64,000 nt of DNA, from the NCBI GenBank assembly GCA_964606325.1, contig CAZSGE010000001.1, forward strand, positions 62,001 through 126,000, read 5' to 3'. Of the stretch, positions 8,572 to 18,063 are shown piece by piece (positions within the stretch are counted from its first letter, which is position 1; the number at the start of each line of letters is the position of its first letter). The position numbers were made by a program, and so were the translations under genes. The DNA comes from Berkiella sp964606325 (GTDB taxonomy: Bacteria; Pseudomonadota; Gammaproteobacteria; Berkiellales; Berkiellaceae). Under the pieces are notes generated by a model. That model saw nothing but the letters and a program-made list of their open reading frames with translations, was not told the DNA's origin and searched no databases.

Positions 8572-9552
8572 ATGGTAGGCGTTGAACACATTAACCTCCA
8601 AGTGGCTGTTCCTGAAGATTGCAAAGGAATGCGCTTAGATCAAGCGTTAGCACACTGTTTTCCAGAGCACTCCAGAACACGCTTAACGCAATGGGTTAAA
8701 AGCGGTCAAGTGAATGTCGATGGAAAACCTTCCACACCCAAGTCAAAAGTTTTGGGCGGCGAGCAAATCATTATTAGCGCCAATGTATTATCCCAATTTG
8801 AAGAGCAAGCAGAAAACATTGCTTTAAATATACTTTATGAAGATGAGTCACTGATTATTCTTAATAAGCCTGCGGGCTTAGTGGTTCACCCTGCAGCAGG
8901 AAATAGACAAGGTACCTTGCTCAATGCACTACTGTATCATGCGCCATCGTTGAGCCACTTGCCTCGCGCAGGGATAGTGCATCGCCTAGATAAAGACACC
9001 ACCGGTTTGATGGTTGTTGCAAAAACACTAACAGCACATACTGCCTTGGTGGCGGCGCTTCAACGAAGAGAAATTGAACGTGGTTATGTAGCTTTAGTTG
9101 GGGTTGAAGTGATTGCAGGCGCCACTATCGATGAGCCCATCGGTCGCCATCCGCACCAACGTGTCAAAATGGCGGTTACTCATTCAGGTAAACCCGCGCG
9201 CACCCATTTTAGGTGTTTAAAGCGTTATCATGGATTTACGCTGTTAGATGTTAAATTAGAAACGGGTCGCACCCATCAAATCCGGGTGCATTTGGCGCAT
9301 AAAGGATATCCCATTGTTGGGGATGCAACCTATGGATGGCGGTATCGCATTCCAGCAAAATCAAGCGAAGCTTTACAGCAAGCTTTGCTTGGCTTTCGTC
9401 GTCAGGCTTTACATGCTAAATCCTTAAGTTTGGTACACCCTGTGACAGGACAAACCATGTCTTGGCAAGCACCTATTCCTGAAGATTATGCCCAACTTTT
9501 ATCGCACTTACAGGCAAAGGAAGGATACTATTGTGAAAGGACTACAGCCTAA
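8572..9552 (+). CDS. rluD: 23S rRNA pseudouridine synthase RluD
   Basis: A 326-residue enzyme. RluD makes pseudouridines 1911, 1915 and 1917 in helix 69 of 23S rRNA. An N-terminal S4 RNA-binding domain (GMRLDQALAHCFPEHSRTRLTQWVKSG) precedes the catalytic domain. The catalytic motif is HRLDKDTTG, with Asp140 as nucleophile, and LETGRTHQIRVHL is the usual second motif. Its 3' end overlaps the pgeF start by 20 bases, so the two are translationally coupled. Order rluD-pgeF-clpB with divergent bamD is as in E. coli. Confidence 0.95.
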   Translation: MVGVEHINLQVAVPEDCKGMRLDQALAHCFPEHSRTRLTQWVKSGQVNVDGKPSTPKSKVLGGEQIIISANVLSQFEEQAENIALNILYEDESLIILNKPAGLVVHPAAGNRQGTLLNALLYHAPSLSHLPRAGIVHRLDKDTTGLMVVAKTLTAHTALVAALQRREIERGYVALVGVEVIAGATIDEPIGRHPHQRVKMAVTHSGKPARTHFRCLKRYHGFTLLDVKLETGRTHQIRVHLAHKGYPIVGDATYGWRYRIPAKSSEALQQALLGFRRQALHAKSLSLVHPVTGQTMSWQAPIPEDYAQLLSHLQAKEGYYCERTTA

Positions 9553-10282
9553 CTGGCCTGCGCCAACTTGGGTAAGGGCAATGACCACCACCCGAATCGG
9601 TGGCGTCAGTAAGGATGCGTTTGATAGTTTTAATTTAGGATTACATGTTTTTGATAATCCTAATGATGTCTATCAAAATCGACTGCAATTATCGCAATCA
9701 CTCAATTTTATGTATGATCCGATTTGGCTTAATCAAACGCACAGCACGCATGTCATTGAATTAAAAAAGCCAGACGTAAAAGATCTCTCTTTAGATGCCG
9801 ATGGGGCATTAACTCAACTTACCTATGTTCCTTGTGTGGTGTTAACAGCAGACTGCTTGCCATTACTATTGTGCGACACTCAGGGGACGGTTGTGGGCGC
9901 TATTCATTGTGGTTGGCGCGGGATTGCAAATGGCATCATTGAAAATGCTTTAAATGCCATTAGGCTTAAAACCAACAATGATATTTTAGCTTGGCTTGGG
10001 CCTGCCATCAGCCAAAATCATTTTGAAGTCGGCGATGAAGTCAGAGAGCAATTTTTAAAGCACAATTTAGCGGCATCTTCCGCCTTTATACCAGGTGAGC
10101 GGCCAGGTAAATGGATGGCAAACCTCTATATCTTGGCAAGCCAACGTCTAAATGAGATGGGCGTTCGTCAAATTTATGGTGGCGACTATTGTACTTACAC
10201 TGACGCTGCGCGATTCTACTCTTATAGGCGTGACAAAGAGACAGGCAGGATGGCTACACTCATTTGGTTAGCTCTCTCTTAG
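9533..10282 (+). CDS. pgeF: PgeF/YfiH family (multicopper-like purine nucleoside phosphorylase/laccase-domain) protein
   Basis: A 249-residue YfiH/LACC1-family protein. The E. coli member acts in peptidoglycan-editing quality control, and family members have purine nucleoside phosphorylase/deaminase activity. Metal-ligand motifs are visible: NQTHSTHV, LTADCLPLLLCD (Cys), GAIHCGWRG (His) and the C-terminal TYTDAARFYSYRRDKETGRMA. I chose GTG 9533 rather than ATG 9488, because AAGGAAGGA lies at the right distance upstream and the resulting length fits the family. Overlaps the end of rluD. Confidence 0.92.
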   Translation: MKGLQPNWPAPTWVRAMTTTRIGGVSKDAFDSFNLGLHVFDNPNDVYQNRLQLSQSLNFMYDPIWLNQTHSTHVIELKKPDVKDLSLDADGALTQLTYVPCVVLTADCLPLLLCDTQGTVVGAIHCGWRGIANGIIENALNAIRLKTNNDILAWLGPAISQNHFEVGDEVREQFLKHNLAASSAFIPGERPGKWMANLYILASQRLNEMGVRQIYGGDYCTYTDAARFYSYRRDKETGRMATLIWLALS

Positions 10283-10296
10283 CCATCTTTGTAACT

Positions 10297-10406
10297 ACTT
10301 TGATTGGATATTTCGTTTTAATTTTTCTCACTGCGTAAACTCACGCCTCAAAGGCGCTCAAACATGACTTCGCTCATAAAATTAAAACGAAATACCCAAT
10401 CAAAGT
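10297..10406. repeat. Long palindromic element, family 1 (copy A)
   Basis: Arms of 28-29 bases (10297-10324 and 10378-10406) are complementary with one or two mismatches, starting ACTTTGATTGG. The inner 53 bases contain a second hairpin (ACGCCTCAAAGGCGC). Read on the minus strand, the core CATGTTTGAGC then GAGTTTACGCAGTGA resembles the core of the element at 63871-63964, while the arms differ. It starts 15 bases after the pgeF stop and ends just before the clpB promoter. Confidence 0.75.
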
Positions 10407-10427
10407 GACTATATTTTTGTGAAGTCC

Positions 10428-10457
10428 CTTTAAAAAATATCACCTTATCCCCATCTA
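10428..10457 (+). promoter_or_regulatory. Sigma-32 (RpoH) heat-shock promoter of clpB
   Basis: CTTTAAA (10428-10434) against consensus CTTGAAA, a 14-base spacer, then CCCCATCTA (10449-10457), a full match to the sigma-32 -10 consensus CCCCATNT. Initiation near 10463 would leave a short leader before ATG 10487. clpB is a classical RpoH target, so context agrees. Confidence 0.85.
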
Positions 10458-10486
10458 TGGATCAGTCAGATAAGAAGGAATGATGG

Positions 10487-13057
10487 ATGCGTATTGAAAA
10501 GTTAACCAGTAAATTTCAAGAAGCTTTGGGCCAAGCCCAATCAATCGCTTTAGGTCGTCAAAACTCAACAATTGAGCCAGAACATGTGCTCATGGCTATG
10601 TTAGATCAGCAAGGCGGCACTATTAGACCGCTTTTAAAACAAGCCAATGTTAATTTGCCACAACTGCGTTCAAGCTTAAGTGAAGCGATAGAGCGACTGC
10701 CTCGTATTGGTAAAGTCACCGGTGATATTCGGATTTCAGATAGTCTACTCAGGCTTTTAAATGTGACAGATAAATTGTCTCAAGACAGAAAAGACACTTA
10801 TATCCCAAGTGAATTGTTTTTATTAGCCTTGTTAGATGATGACGGTGAAGCTGCAAAAGCCCTTAAAAATGCTCAAGGTACAAAAAAGAATATTGAAGAA
10901 GCCATTAAAAAGGTTACTGGCGGCGAGCCAGTCCGTGATGAAAATGCCGAAGATACCCGTCAAGCATTAGAAAAGTATACGATTGATTTAACCGCACGAG
11001 CTGAACAAGGTAAATTAGATCCGGTCGTTGGTCGCGATGAAGAAATCAGACGTACCATACAAGTGCTACAAAGACGTACCAAGAATAACCCGGTGCTGAT
11101 TGGTGAGCCAGGAGTTGGTAAAACCGCTATTGTTGAAGGCCTTGCGCAACGTATTGTCAATGACGAAGTGCCAGAAGGTCTAAAAGGCAAGCGTGTTTTA
11201 GGTTTGGATATGGGCGCACTTATTGCTGGCGCGAAATTTCGCGGTGAGTTTGAGGAGCGGTTAAAATCAGTTTTAAAAGATCTCTCTAAACAAGAAGGCG
11301 AGATCATTCTATTTATCGACGAAATTCACACGATGGTGGGAGCTGGTAAAGCAGAAGGCGCCATGGATGCTGGTAACATGCTAAAGCCTGCTTTAGCAAG
11401 AGGTGAGTTACATTGCGTTGGCGCAACCACCTTGGATGAATACCGACAATATATTGAAAAAGATGCAGCGCTTGAGCGCCGTTTCCAAAAAGTATTGGTC
11501 GAAGAGCCATCAGTGGAAGATACCATAGCTATTTTGCGTGGTTTGAAAGAACGTTATGAAATTCATCATGGGGTTGAAATAACCGATCCTGCGATTGTGG
11601 CTGCTGCAAATTTATCGCATCGCTATATTACCGATAGAATGTTACCGGATAAAGCGATTGACTTAATTGACGAAGCTGCGAGCCGTATTCGTATGGCAAT
11701 TGATTCAAAACCTGAACCATTAGATATTTTAGAGCGCAAGCTTATTCAATATAAAATGGAAAGAGAAGCGCTCAAAAAAGAAAAAGATGCGCTTTCAATT
11801 TCTCGCTTAGAAAAACTGAATAAAGAAATTGAAAAATCAGAGAAAGAATATTCAGATTTAGAAGAAGTCTGGAAAGCTGAAAAATCGACCTTGCATGGCG
11901 CTCAGCATATTAAAGAAGAATTAGAGCGTGCCCGCACTGCTTTTGAATCGGCTAAACGAGCAGGCGATCTCGCTCGGATGTCTGAATTGCAATATGGCAG
12001 AATTCCTGAATTAGAGAAGCAATTAGCTGCTGCGAGTGAAGTAGAAACCAAAGAAATGACGCTTATTCGTAATAAGGTAGGCGAAGAAGAAATAGCTGAA
12101 GTAGTCGCAAAATGGACTGGGATCCCTGTTAACAAAATGTTAGAGGGTGAAAAAGCTAAACTACTAAGCATGGAGTCAGTTTTATCTAAAACGGTGGTAG
12201 GGCAAGAAGCAGCGCTCAAAGTGGTCGCCAATGCTATTCGCCGATCACGCGCAGGTCTTGCTGATCCAAACAAACCCGTGGGAAGCTTTTTATTCCTAGG
12301 GCCAACTGGTGTGGGTAAAACAGCACTTTGCAAAGCCTTGGCGGAATTCTTGTTTGATACACCTGCTGCCATGGTGCGAATAGATATGTCTGAGTTTATG
12401 GAAAAACATGCTGTATCGCGTTTAATCGGCGCGCCTCCTGGCTATGTTGGCTACGAGGAAGGTGGATATTTAACTGAAGCAGTAAGACGTCGGCCTTATA
12501 GTATTGTTTTGTTAGATGAAATTGAAAAAGCACATCACGATGTGTTCAATATTTTGTTACAAATGATGGACGATGGTCGCTTAACAGACAGTCAGGGCAG
12601 GACGGTTGATTTTAGAAATTGTATTATTGTGATGACCTCCAACATTGGGGCACAAAAAATTCAAGAAATGACGGGCAAACCCTATCATGAAATGAAAGAT
12701 GCTGTTGTAGGTATGCTAACCGATTATTTTAGACCAGAATTTATCAATCGTATTGATGAAACGGTGGTGTTTCATGCGTTGGATAAGCAAAACATTCGCG
12801 CGATTGCTGAAATTCAGATCAAAGAAATACAAACGCGCTTAGCAACGCTTGGGTTGCAATTAGAAATTACACCAGATGCCTTAGATAAGCTTGCTAACAT
12901 CGGGTTTGATCCCGTCTATGGGGCAAGACCTTTGCGACGAGCGCTACGACAAGAAGTTGAAAATTCATTATCACAAGAGTTGTTGCGTGGAGAGTTTGTG
13001 CCAGGCGATACGATTCATGTGAAAGTGGACAATGGAAAATTTGTATTTAGTAAATAA
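10487..13057 (+). CDS. clpB: ATP-dependent disaggregase ClpB
   Basis: An 856-residue Hsp100 chaperone that works with DnaK to pull polypeptides out of aggregates. Order of parts: N-terminal Clp repeat domain (residues 1-145); first AAA+ domain with Walker A GEPGVGKTAI (about 206-215) and Walker B LFIDEIHTMVG; coiled-coil M-domain (about 410-525, RLEKLNKEIEKSEKEYSDLEEVW); second AAA+ domain with GPTGVGKTAL (about 605) and VLLDEIEKAH; small C-terminal D2 domain. Length matches E. coli ClpB (857). RBS AAGGA precedes ATG 10487 and a sigma-32 promoter precedes the gene. Confidence 0.98.
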   Translation: MRIEKLTSKFQEALGQAQSIALGRQNSTIEPEHVLMAMLDQQGGTIRPLLKQANVNLPQLRSSLSEAIERLPRIGKVTGDIRISDSLLRLLNVTDKLSQDRKDTYIPSELFLLALLDDDGEAAKALKNAQGTKKNIEEAIKKVTGGEPVRDENAEDTRQALEKYTIDLTARAEQGKLDPVVGRDEEIRRTIQVLQRRTKNNPVLIGEPGVGKTAIVEGLAQRIVNDEVPEGLKGKRVLGLDMGALIAGAKFRGEFEERLKSVLKDLSKQEGEIILFIDEIHTMVGAGKAEGAMDAGNMLKPALARGELHCVGATTLDEYRQYIEKDAALERRFQKVLVEEPSVEDTIAILRGLKERYEIHHGVEITDPAIVAAANLSHRYITDRMLPDKAIDLIDEAASRIRMAIDSKPEPLDILERKLIQYKMEREALKKEKDALSISRLEKLNKEIEKSEKEYSDLEEVWKAEKSTLHGAQHIKEELERARTAFESAKRAGDLARMSELQYGRIPELEKQLAAASEVETKEMTLIRNKVGEEEIAEVVAKWTGIPVNKMLEGEKAKLLSMESVLSKTVVGQEAALKVVANAIRRSRAGLADPNKPVGSFLFLGPTGVGKTALCKALAEFLFDTPAAMVRIDMSEFMEKHAVSRLIGAPPGYVGYEEGGYLTEAVRRRPYSIVLLDEIEKAHHDVFNILLQMMDDGRLTDSQGRTVDFRNCIIVMTSNIGAQKIQEMTGKPYHEMKDAVVGMLTDYFRPEFINRIDETVVFHALDKQNIRAIAEIQIKEIQTRLATLGLQLEITPDALDKLANIGFDPVYGARPLRRALRQEVENSLSQELLRGEFVPGDTIHVKVDNGKFVFSK

Positions 13058-13065
13058 CCAATAGT

Positions 13066-13091
13066 ATTGGCGGATCAAATGGTCCGCCAAT
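13066..13091. terminator. Terminator hairpin after clpB
   Basis: ATTGGCGGA (13066-13074) and TCCGCCAAT (13083-13091) form a perfect 9-base-pair stem with an 8-base loop, between the convergent ends of clpB and the small gene at 13091. No long T-run follows on the plus strand, so efficiency is uncertain. Confidence 0.6.
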
Positions 13092-13444
13092 CATATATCT
13101 ATCCCCACCTCAGTATTAATTGAAATAAGTAACAATTCCAGTTCTTCTTTAAACTCATCAATCAGTGCTTTTTCGTTTTCATAATGGCTTGCAAACTCGT
13201 TTAACGTAACTAGAGCATCCATTACTTGAATTTTGTCCCTAAAAACCTTTTTCATCATATCTTTGTTTAAATCAAGCGCACTGTTGTTTAGAAAATCTTT
13301 CAGAAACTTCATTTGATCGGCTGTGTACTCGGGTAAGTTGATATCGGTAAATGCTTTACCCAGTTCTTCAATTTCACTCTCTTGTGGCAGCATATTTTTA
13401 AGGCCTTTTTTCGGGTATATGCCAATAGACTTAAATAAGGGCAT
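13091..13444 (-). CDS. Hypothetical helical protein
   Basis: A 117-residue product with no recognised family. It is predicted mostly alpha-helical and acidic, ending in a leucine-rich helix (DEFKEELELLLISIN). ATG 13444 is chosen because AGGAAC lies 6-7 bases upstream. An upstream in-frame TTG (13492) would add 16 residues but has no clear ribosome site. It is divergent from the patatin gene and ends in the clpB terminator hairpin. Function unknown; its position beside a candidate effector is the only hint. Confidence 0.55.
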   Translation of the reverse strand: MPLFKSIGIYPKKGLKNMLPQESEIEELGKAFTDINLPEYTADQMKFLKDFLNNSALDLNKDMMKKVFRDKIQVMDALVTLNEFASHYENEKALIDEFKEELELLLISINTEVGIDI

Positions 13445-13529
13445 TTTAGTTCCTACAAAGGATTGGAACTCATGTGCAAAATATTTGTCCAAAGAATGAG
13501 ATATAAAGGTAATTAGGGGTAATTACAAT

Positions 13530-16500
13530 ATGACGCATTCGCAAAAGGGATTAAGACGAAGTACTGTATACAAGGATAACCCTGATAGATACACGCTTTT
13601 CAATCAGGCACTAGTCGGCTCATTTGCTGACATGCAAGTATTTCGTAACAACATTGCTGTTGTTTATAAAGAAAAGGACAGCAAAGAACTTGTTCCATCT
13701 CCGCCCTTAAAACAAATGGCTTTTAAGGGCGGTGGCGCCAAGGGCGCGGCTTATCCTGGTGTAGTTAGCGCCTTGGATGAAGAAGGATATTTAGAAGAAA
13801 TTGATACCGTTTTTGGTGCCTCGGCGGGTGCAATAACTGCATTTATGGTGGGATTAGGTTTTTCTGCAGATCAATTCAAACGATTAGCAAACAATATAAA
13901 GTTTACTGATTTTACAGACATTAAAGAAGATGGTTGGGGGGCATATTTTAAAGGGCATGGCGTTGGTAATTTATTAGATTTAATTCAACATGGTGGTGTT
14001 TATTCTGGCGAATCATTTCATGATTTAGCGACCTATTTGGTTGAGCAAATACTAGGCTCACCCAATGCCACTTTTGCTGATCTGCACAATGCTAGAATGC
14101 TTGATCCAAGTTTGAAGGAAATGGTATTTAAAGCAACCCGATATAATGCTAAACCTGGTGAAATGTTAGAACAAACTTTTTCTTATTTAGATACGCCTAA
14201 CATTCGAATTGCTGATGCGTTAAGAGCCTCAATGGCTTTTCCTGGCGCATTTTTACCCAAAACAGTTCGTGATAAAAATGGTAAAGTGTTTGGTGTGTTT
14301 GCAGATGGAGGCATACTTAACAACTATCCGATTGATGAAGCCAACAGGCAAGAATATTATGACACTCGCTATAGACCCATAGAGAAATTAGATCATCATG
14401 GAAAGCCACATCAAGTTAATCCTTGTGCTGTTGGTTTAAATTTGATTTCAAATCCAGCTCATCTTGACGATAAAATCACACCTCTTACGCCAAAGTTACA
14501 GAGAATGCGGGAGCAAAAGCTGCAAGCTTCTACATCAAACCCAAGGCAGCAACATAAAGATAATACCCAAGAAATGGCGCAAGAATTACAAGAATCTGAT
14601 GTTCAGTGGGGACATCATGATATCATCAAAGGTGTTTTTTGGAACAAAGTTGGTAGATTGGTCAGAGAAGACACAAAAGAAAAGCAAGCGCTATATGCTG
14701 ATCAAACTGTGCAAATATGGTGCGAGGGCGTTGGGACTTTAGAGTTTGATGCACCCAAGAAAAAATTAGATAATATATTCAATAGTGGCAAAAATGCCAT
14801 GAAGAAATGGTTGGTGAGAAATAAAAACCCTTCAAGACCCTATGCTTACCATGAACTATTCGATGATAGATTAACCAAAGCTGACAAGCTTCTCAGACAG
14901 AATAATCCAGAAGCATTTTATTTGCAAAAGCTGACTGATTTGTATGTTGAATTGTTTAATGAAATTAATAAAATCGAGAAGCAAAAAAATCATTCAGACA
15001 TGAAGTTGTTAAGAAACGTTAAAATTCAATATCTTTGTCAAAAAATTGAAGAAAATATGGATAAAGTTAAAAAAATATCCAATATTAATCCTCATGCTTT
15101 TGAAGAAAAAGCCTATCAACAAGCCAAAAAGAGTGTTAATGATAAAATTGAGCAATTGAAGAAACAGCGCGAGCGAAGAGAACTATTGATTAACGATGAT
15201 TTGTTGATTGGCGAAATCGCTGAAAAATTGATCAAAAATCCGAGCGTTGGTGTCAGAATGTTAAAAGGACAGCTCTCTAGAGTAATTCCACTTATACGTA
15301 CGCCACAGGGAAGTAATTTAATCAGTTTGGCTGTACAAACTCAAGATACTGTCGTTGCGCAACAGGTTTTTGAGCTGTTAAACCGGGCATTAAGACAATG
15401 TTATTATCAAGGAAGGGAAGCGGATATTAAATATGATTTGCCTCAAATGCTGAATGAACTAGCCAAGCCACCTTTATTTTCTGTCTTAGCAGGAAGAAGC
15501 AATGTGCGCATGGTAAATTTGGTGATGCAATATGGTGCAGATCCCTTAGCGCTAGATCCGATTACCCATACTAATGGTTTGCAGGAAATGATTATCGCTA
15601 ATGATTTTGAATCGTTTAAAGCCATAATTCAATTTTGTCAATCTAAAAAAACAGATGTGATGAATATCCGATTAGGAAGTCAGAGTATTGGCCATTTTAT
15701 TTTAAATTCAGCTAATGACGAATTTATTCAAAAATTATTAGCTGATCCAAGCTTAGCTAAATCAGTACTAAACTATCATACCGTTGATGGTCACTACAAT
15801 GACATTGTTCATCTTGGGGCTTTATTAGCTAAAGACAAAAATGCTGTAAAATGGAAGCTCGTTAAGGAGTTTTCACGTTCAAGGGTTGTGCCATTTGAAA
15901 AGGCAAAAAAGCATGCCCAAGAAAATTATAATGCACATCAAGAGAGATTAGCTTTGACAGAAGATGCATTTCAACAAATATTAAATGCAGTGAATCCGCA
16001 GGAGAAAATTGCTAATTTGAAACCTCAGGATTGCTTCAGGATATTTAATGCTTATGTCCGTGGCAAGGGTATTTTAAGGATATGTGAGTTAGCGCAGGAC
16101 CCAGGTATGGCTGATATATTTATTGCAATGTGTGAACGAATAGAAAAAAACTCATCCACATTTAAACAGTTGCAACAATTATTAAATCAAAAAATTAATG
16201 GTAAAACTATTTTATATTCTGCCGCTAAAGCTGGGAATCTAAAATTGGTAAAACATTTACGAAAGCCTAAATATGACTCAAAAATTAATGGTTCAGGCCC
16301 CATCAATGAGCCTTGCGCTTTGTTGATTGCTGCAAAGTATGGCCATTTTGAAGTAGTAAGCGCTTTAATGAAGTCTATCCCTTATGGACTTAGAATTGGT
16401 TATCATTCGGTAAGTCGACGTCAGCAAGAAAATCAAGAACAACTAACGCCATTACATTACTTAGCCAAGTTTGGCACGCCAGAAGCTTTCTGTGATGTTT

Positions 16501-17105
16501 TATATGGTGGTGGCATGAGAAGCTTGCCAAGCAAAGTTGCCATGATGAAGGATAGTTTTGGTAAAACACCTATTACCTATTTAATTGAATATAATAGAAT
16601 GGATATTTTAGAAGAGATCATTAAACGTGGTAAAGGAGCCCGTAAAGGATATGTTTACAATGGTGACTATCACTTTGCTACCCTGTTTGGCTGGCGAGCC
16701 GATAATGCCGAATATGATGATTTAGAATTGGCTTTGCGCATTAATCCAAATATGTACCAGTATCTGTGTGACAATTTAAGTGGTCGTAAATCCAAGAAAG
16801 ATAAAATTTTGAGTAAAGTTGAGCATCACGCTAAGGAATATACTGAAAAACTCAATAGCAAAATGATGTTGTTATCTGAAGAAATGACAAAGCGTGAACT
16901 ATCAAAAATTGGTCAAAGCGAATATGATGATTGGGTAATCATAGATAAAGAAAATGTTGAAAATAAAAATGGCTCTAGACAGTATGTCAAAGATGGTCTG
17001 CGCACGGCTGTGCTGCATTACTCAAGAAGTAAGTCAGTTGAGAAAGGTAATCCCAAAGATGAGGGATTACCAGCAAGTAAAGGCAAAACCTACCGTTCAA
17101 AATAG
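13530..17105 (+). CDS. Patatin-like phospholipase with C-terminal ankyrin repeats
   Basis: 1191 residues; probable translocated phospholipase A. The patatin domain (about 62-265) has all three catalytic elements: oxyanion loop GGGAKG (67-72), nucleophile elbow GASAG with Ser98, and the Asp of FADGGILNNYP (Asp259). A long charged helical segment rich in Lys/Glu (about 300-570) follows. Then come ankyrin-like repeats, clearest at about 890-1045 (GKTILYSAAKAGNLKLV, PCALLIAAKYGHFEVV, LTPLHYLAKFG, KTPITYLIEYNRMDIL); weaker ones lie at about 620-740. The C-terminus is basic. Legionella VipD/Vpd proteins are patatin effectors; ankyrin fusions are typical of host-associated bacteria. No signal peptide. 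Host target is unknown. Confidence 0.9.
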   Translation: MTHSQKGLRRSTVYKDNPDRYTLFNQALVGSFADMQVFRNNIAVVYKEKDSKELVPSPPLKQMAFKGGGAKGAAYPGVVSALDEEGYLEEIDTVFGASAGAITAFMVGLGFSADQFKRLANNIKFTDFTDIKEDGWGAYFKGHGVGNLLDLIQHGGVYSGESFHDLATYLVEQILGSPNATFADLHNARMLDPSLKEMVFKATRYNAKPGEMLEQTFSYLDTPNIRIADALRASMAFPGAFLPKTVRDKNGKVFGVFADGGILNNYPIDEANRQEYYDTRYRPIEKLDHHGKPHQVNPCAVGLNLISNPAHLDDKITPLTPKLQRMREQKLQASTSNPRQQHKDNTQEMAQELQESDVQWGHHDIIKGVFWNKVGRLVREDTKEKQALYADQTVQIWCEGVGTLEFDAPKKKLDNIFNSGKNAMKKWLVRNKNPSRPYAYHELFDDRLTKADKLLRQNNPEAFYLQKLTDLYVELFNEINKIEKQKNHSDMKLLRNVKIQYLCQKIEENMDKVKKISNINPHAFEEKAYQQAKKSVNDKIEQLKKQRERRELLINDDLLIGEIAEKLIKNPSVGVRMLKGQLSRVIPLIRTPQGSNLISLAVQTQDTVVAQQVFELLNRALRQCYYQGREADIKYDLPQMLNELAKPPLFSVLAGRSNVRMVNLVMQYGADPLALDPITHTNGLQEMIIANDFESFKAIIQFCQSKKTDVMNIRLGSQSIGHFILNSANDEFIQKLLADPSLAKSVLNYHTVDGHYNDIVHLGALLAKDKNAVKWKLVKEFSRSRVVPFEKAKKHAQENYNAHQERLALTEDAFQQILNAVNPQEKIANLKPQDCFRIFNAYVRGKGILRICELAQDPGMADIFIAMCERIEKNSSTFKQLQQLLNQKINGKTILYSAAKAGNLKLVKHLRKPKYDSKINGSGPINEPCALLIAAKYGHFEVVSALMKSIPYGLRIGYHSVSRRQQENQEQLTPLHYLAKFGTPEAFCDVLYGGGMRSLPSKVAMMKDSFGKTPITYLIEYNRMDILEEIIKRGKGARKGYVYNGDYHFATLFGWRADNAEYDDLELALRINPNMYQYLCDNLSGRKSKKDKILSKVEHHAKEYTEKLNSKMMLLSEEMTKRELSKIGQSEYDDWVIIDKENVENKNGSRQYVKDGLRTAVLHYSRSKSVEKGNPKDEGLPASKGKTYRSK

Positions 17106-17179
17106 CATTTATGTAAGTTTTGCTAGAACAAAATCCGTTTTTATATTTAAAATAGCGATTTGACAATTTAAGCCAAGAC

Positions 17180-18046
17180 ATGAATATCCCGATATTTTCG
17201 ACCACCCACCAATTGTTGCTAGAAACAGATCCTCTTTTAAAATGTTCTGGTGTTGCTTCTTTATATGAGGCCTGGTTATCCCAGAAAATCACTTTTGATG
17301 AAACCTATCCGCTAAGTACAAATATCGTAGGTGCTTTGCCCGATTATTTACCACTGGTTGATCCTAAACATCTTAAAAGACGACGCTTAACGACAGATAT
17401 AGGAAAAGCAGCTTAAATTCACGCTATCGCCCATATTGAATATAATGCGATTAATATTGCATTAGATGCATGTTATCGATTCAGAGGTATGCCCACAAAA
17501 TATTATTATGATTGGCTAAAAATTGCCCGAGAAGAGGCATACCATTTTTCTTTATTGGCCACTCATTTATCACACTATGGTTATCGTTATGGTGATTTTC
17601 CTGCACATTTAGGTTTGTGGGAAATGGTTCAAAAAACGGGGCATGATGTGCTTATCAGGATGGCGCTGGTACCACGTTTGCTTGAAGCAAGAGGATTGGA
17701 TGTCACACCTGATATTGCTAAACGTTTAGCAAGTGCACATGATGAAATCGCTGCTGAAATTTTGATGATTATTTTTCATGATGAGATTGCGCATGTTCGC
17801 ACAGGCAATGAATGGTATTACCAATTGTGTCATGAAAGAGGCTTAAATCCTCAGGAAACATTTGTCGAATTATTAAAACGCTATGCACCAGTTCATTTAA
17901 GAGGTCCTATTGCAAAAGATCCTCGTCTTAAAGCAGGATTTGAAGCTTGTGAACTTGATGCCTTAATAAAAATGGTTCAGTTTGGTGAAAGGGTTAATCC
18001 ACAGCACAGCGATGATGCGTCTGACAAGTTGGCGTTGTCATCCTGA
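17180..18046 (+). pseudogene. DUF455 ferritin-like protein gene interrupted by an in-frame TAA
   Basis: Two parts in one frame are separated only by a stop codon at 17414-17416. The first 78 residues end LTTDIGKAA; the frame then continues as IHAIAHIEYNAINIALDACYRFRGMP into REEAYHFSLL and HDEIAHVRTGN. These are consecutive parts of the DUF455 (ferritin-like, di-metal carboxylate) family, and the missing residue is normally a leucine or similar, so one base change in a TTA codon would explain it. An internal ATG at 17489 would lose the HAIAHIE metal-ligand helix. The last codons and the stop lie inside a REP-like repeat. A nonsense pseudogene is most likely; sequencing error or suppression remain possible. 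Confidence 0.82.
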
Positions 18047-18063
18047 GGGCAGCGAAGGATCTC
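18036..18063. repeat. Half copy of a REP-like palindromic repeat, supplying the stop of the preceding gene
   Basis: TGTCATCCTGAGGGCAGCGAAGGATCTC resembles one arm of the palindrome at 44497-44561. The complementary arm is not present nearby. The TGA inside the repeat is the stop codon of the DUF455 gene, so the last residues of that product come from the repeat. Confidence 0.7.

Noticed and set aside
11902..12372. A 156-codon open frame antisense to clpB
   Set aside because: Mirror of the conserved ClpB AAA+ region; composition follows the clpB codon pattern.
17414..17416. Recoding of the in-frame stop as selenocysteine or pyrrolysine
   Set aside because: The codon is TAA; those systems use TGA and TAG, and no such element is visible.
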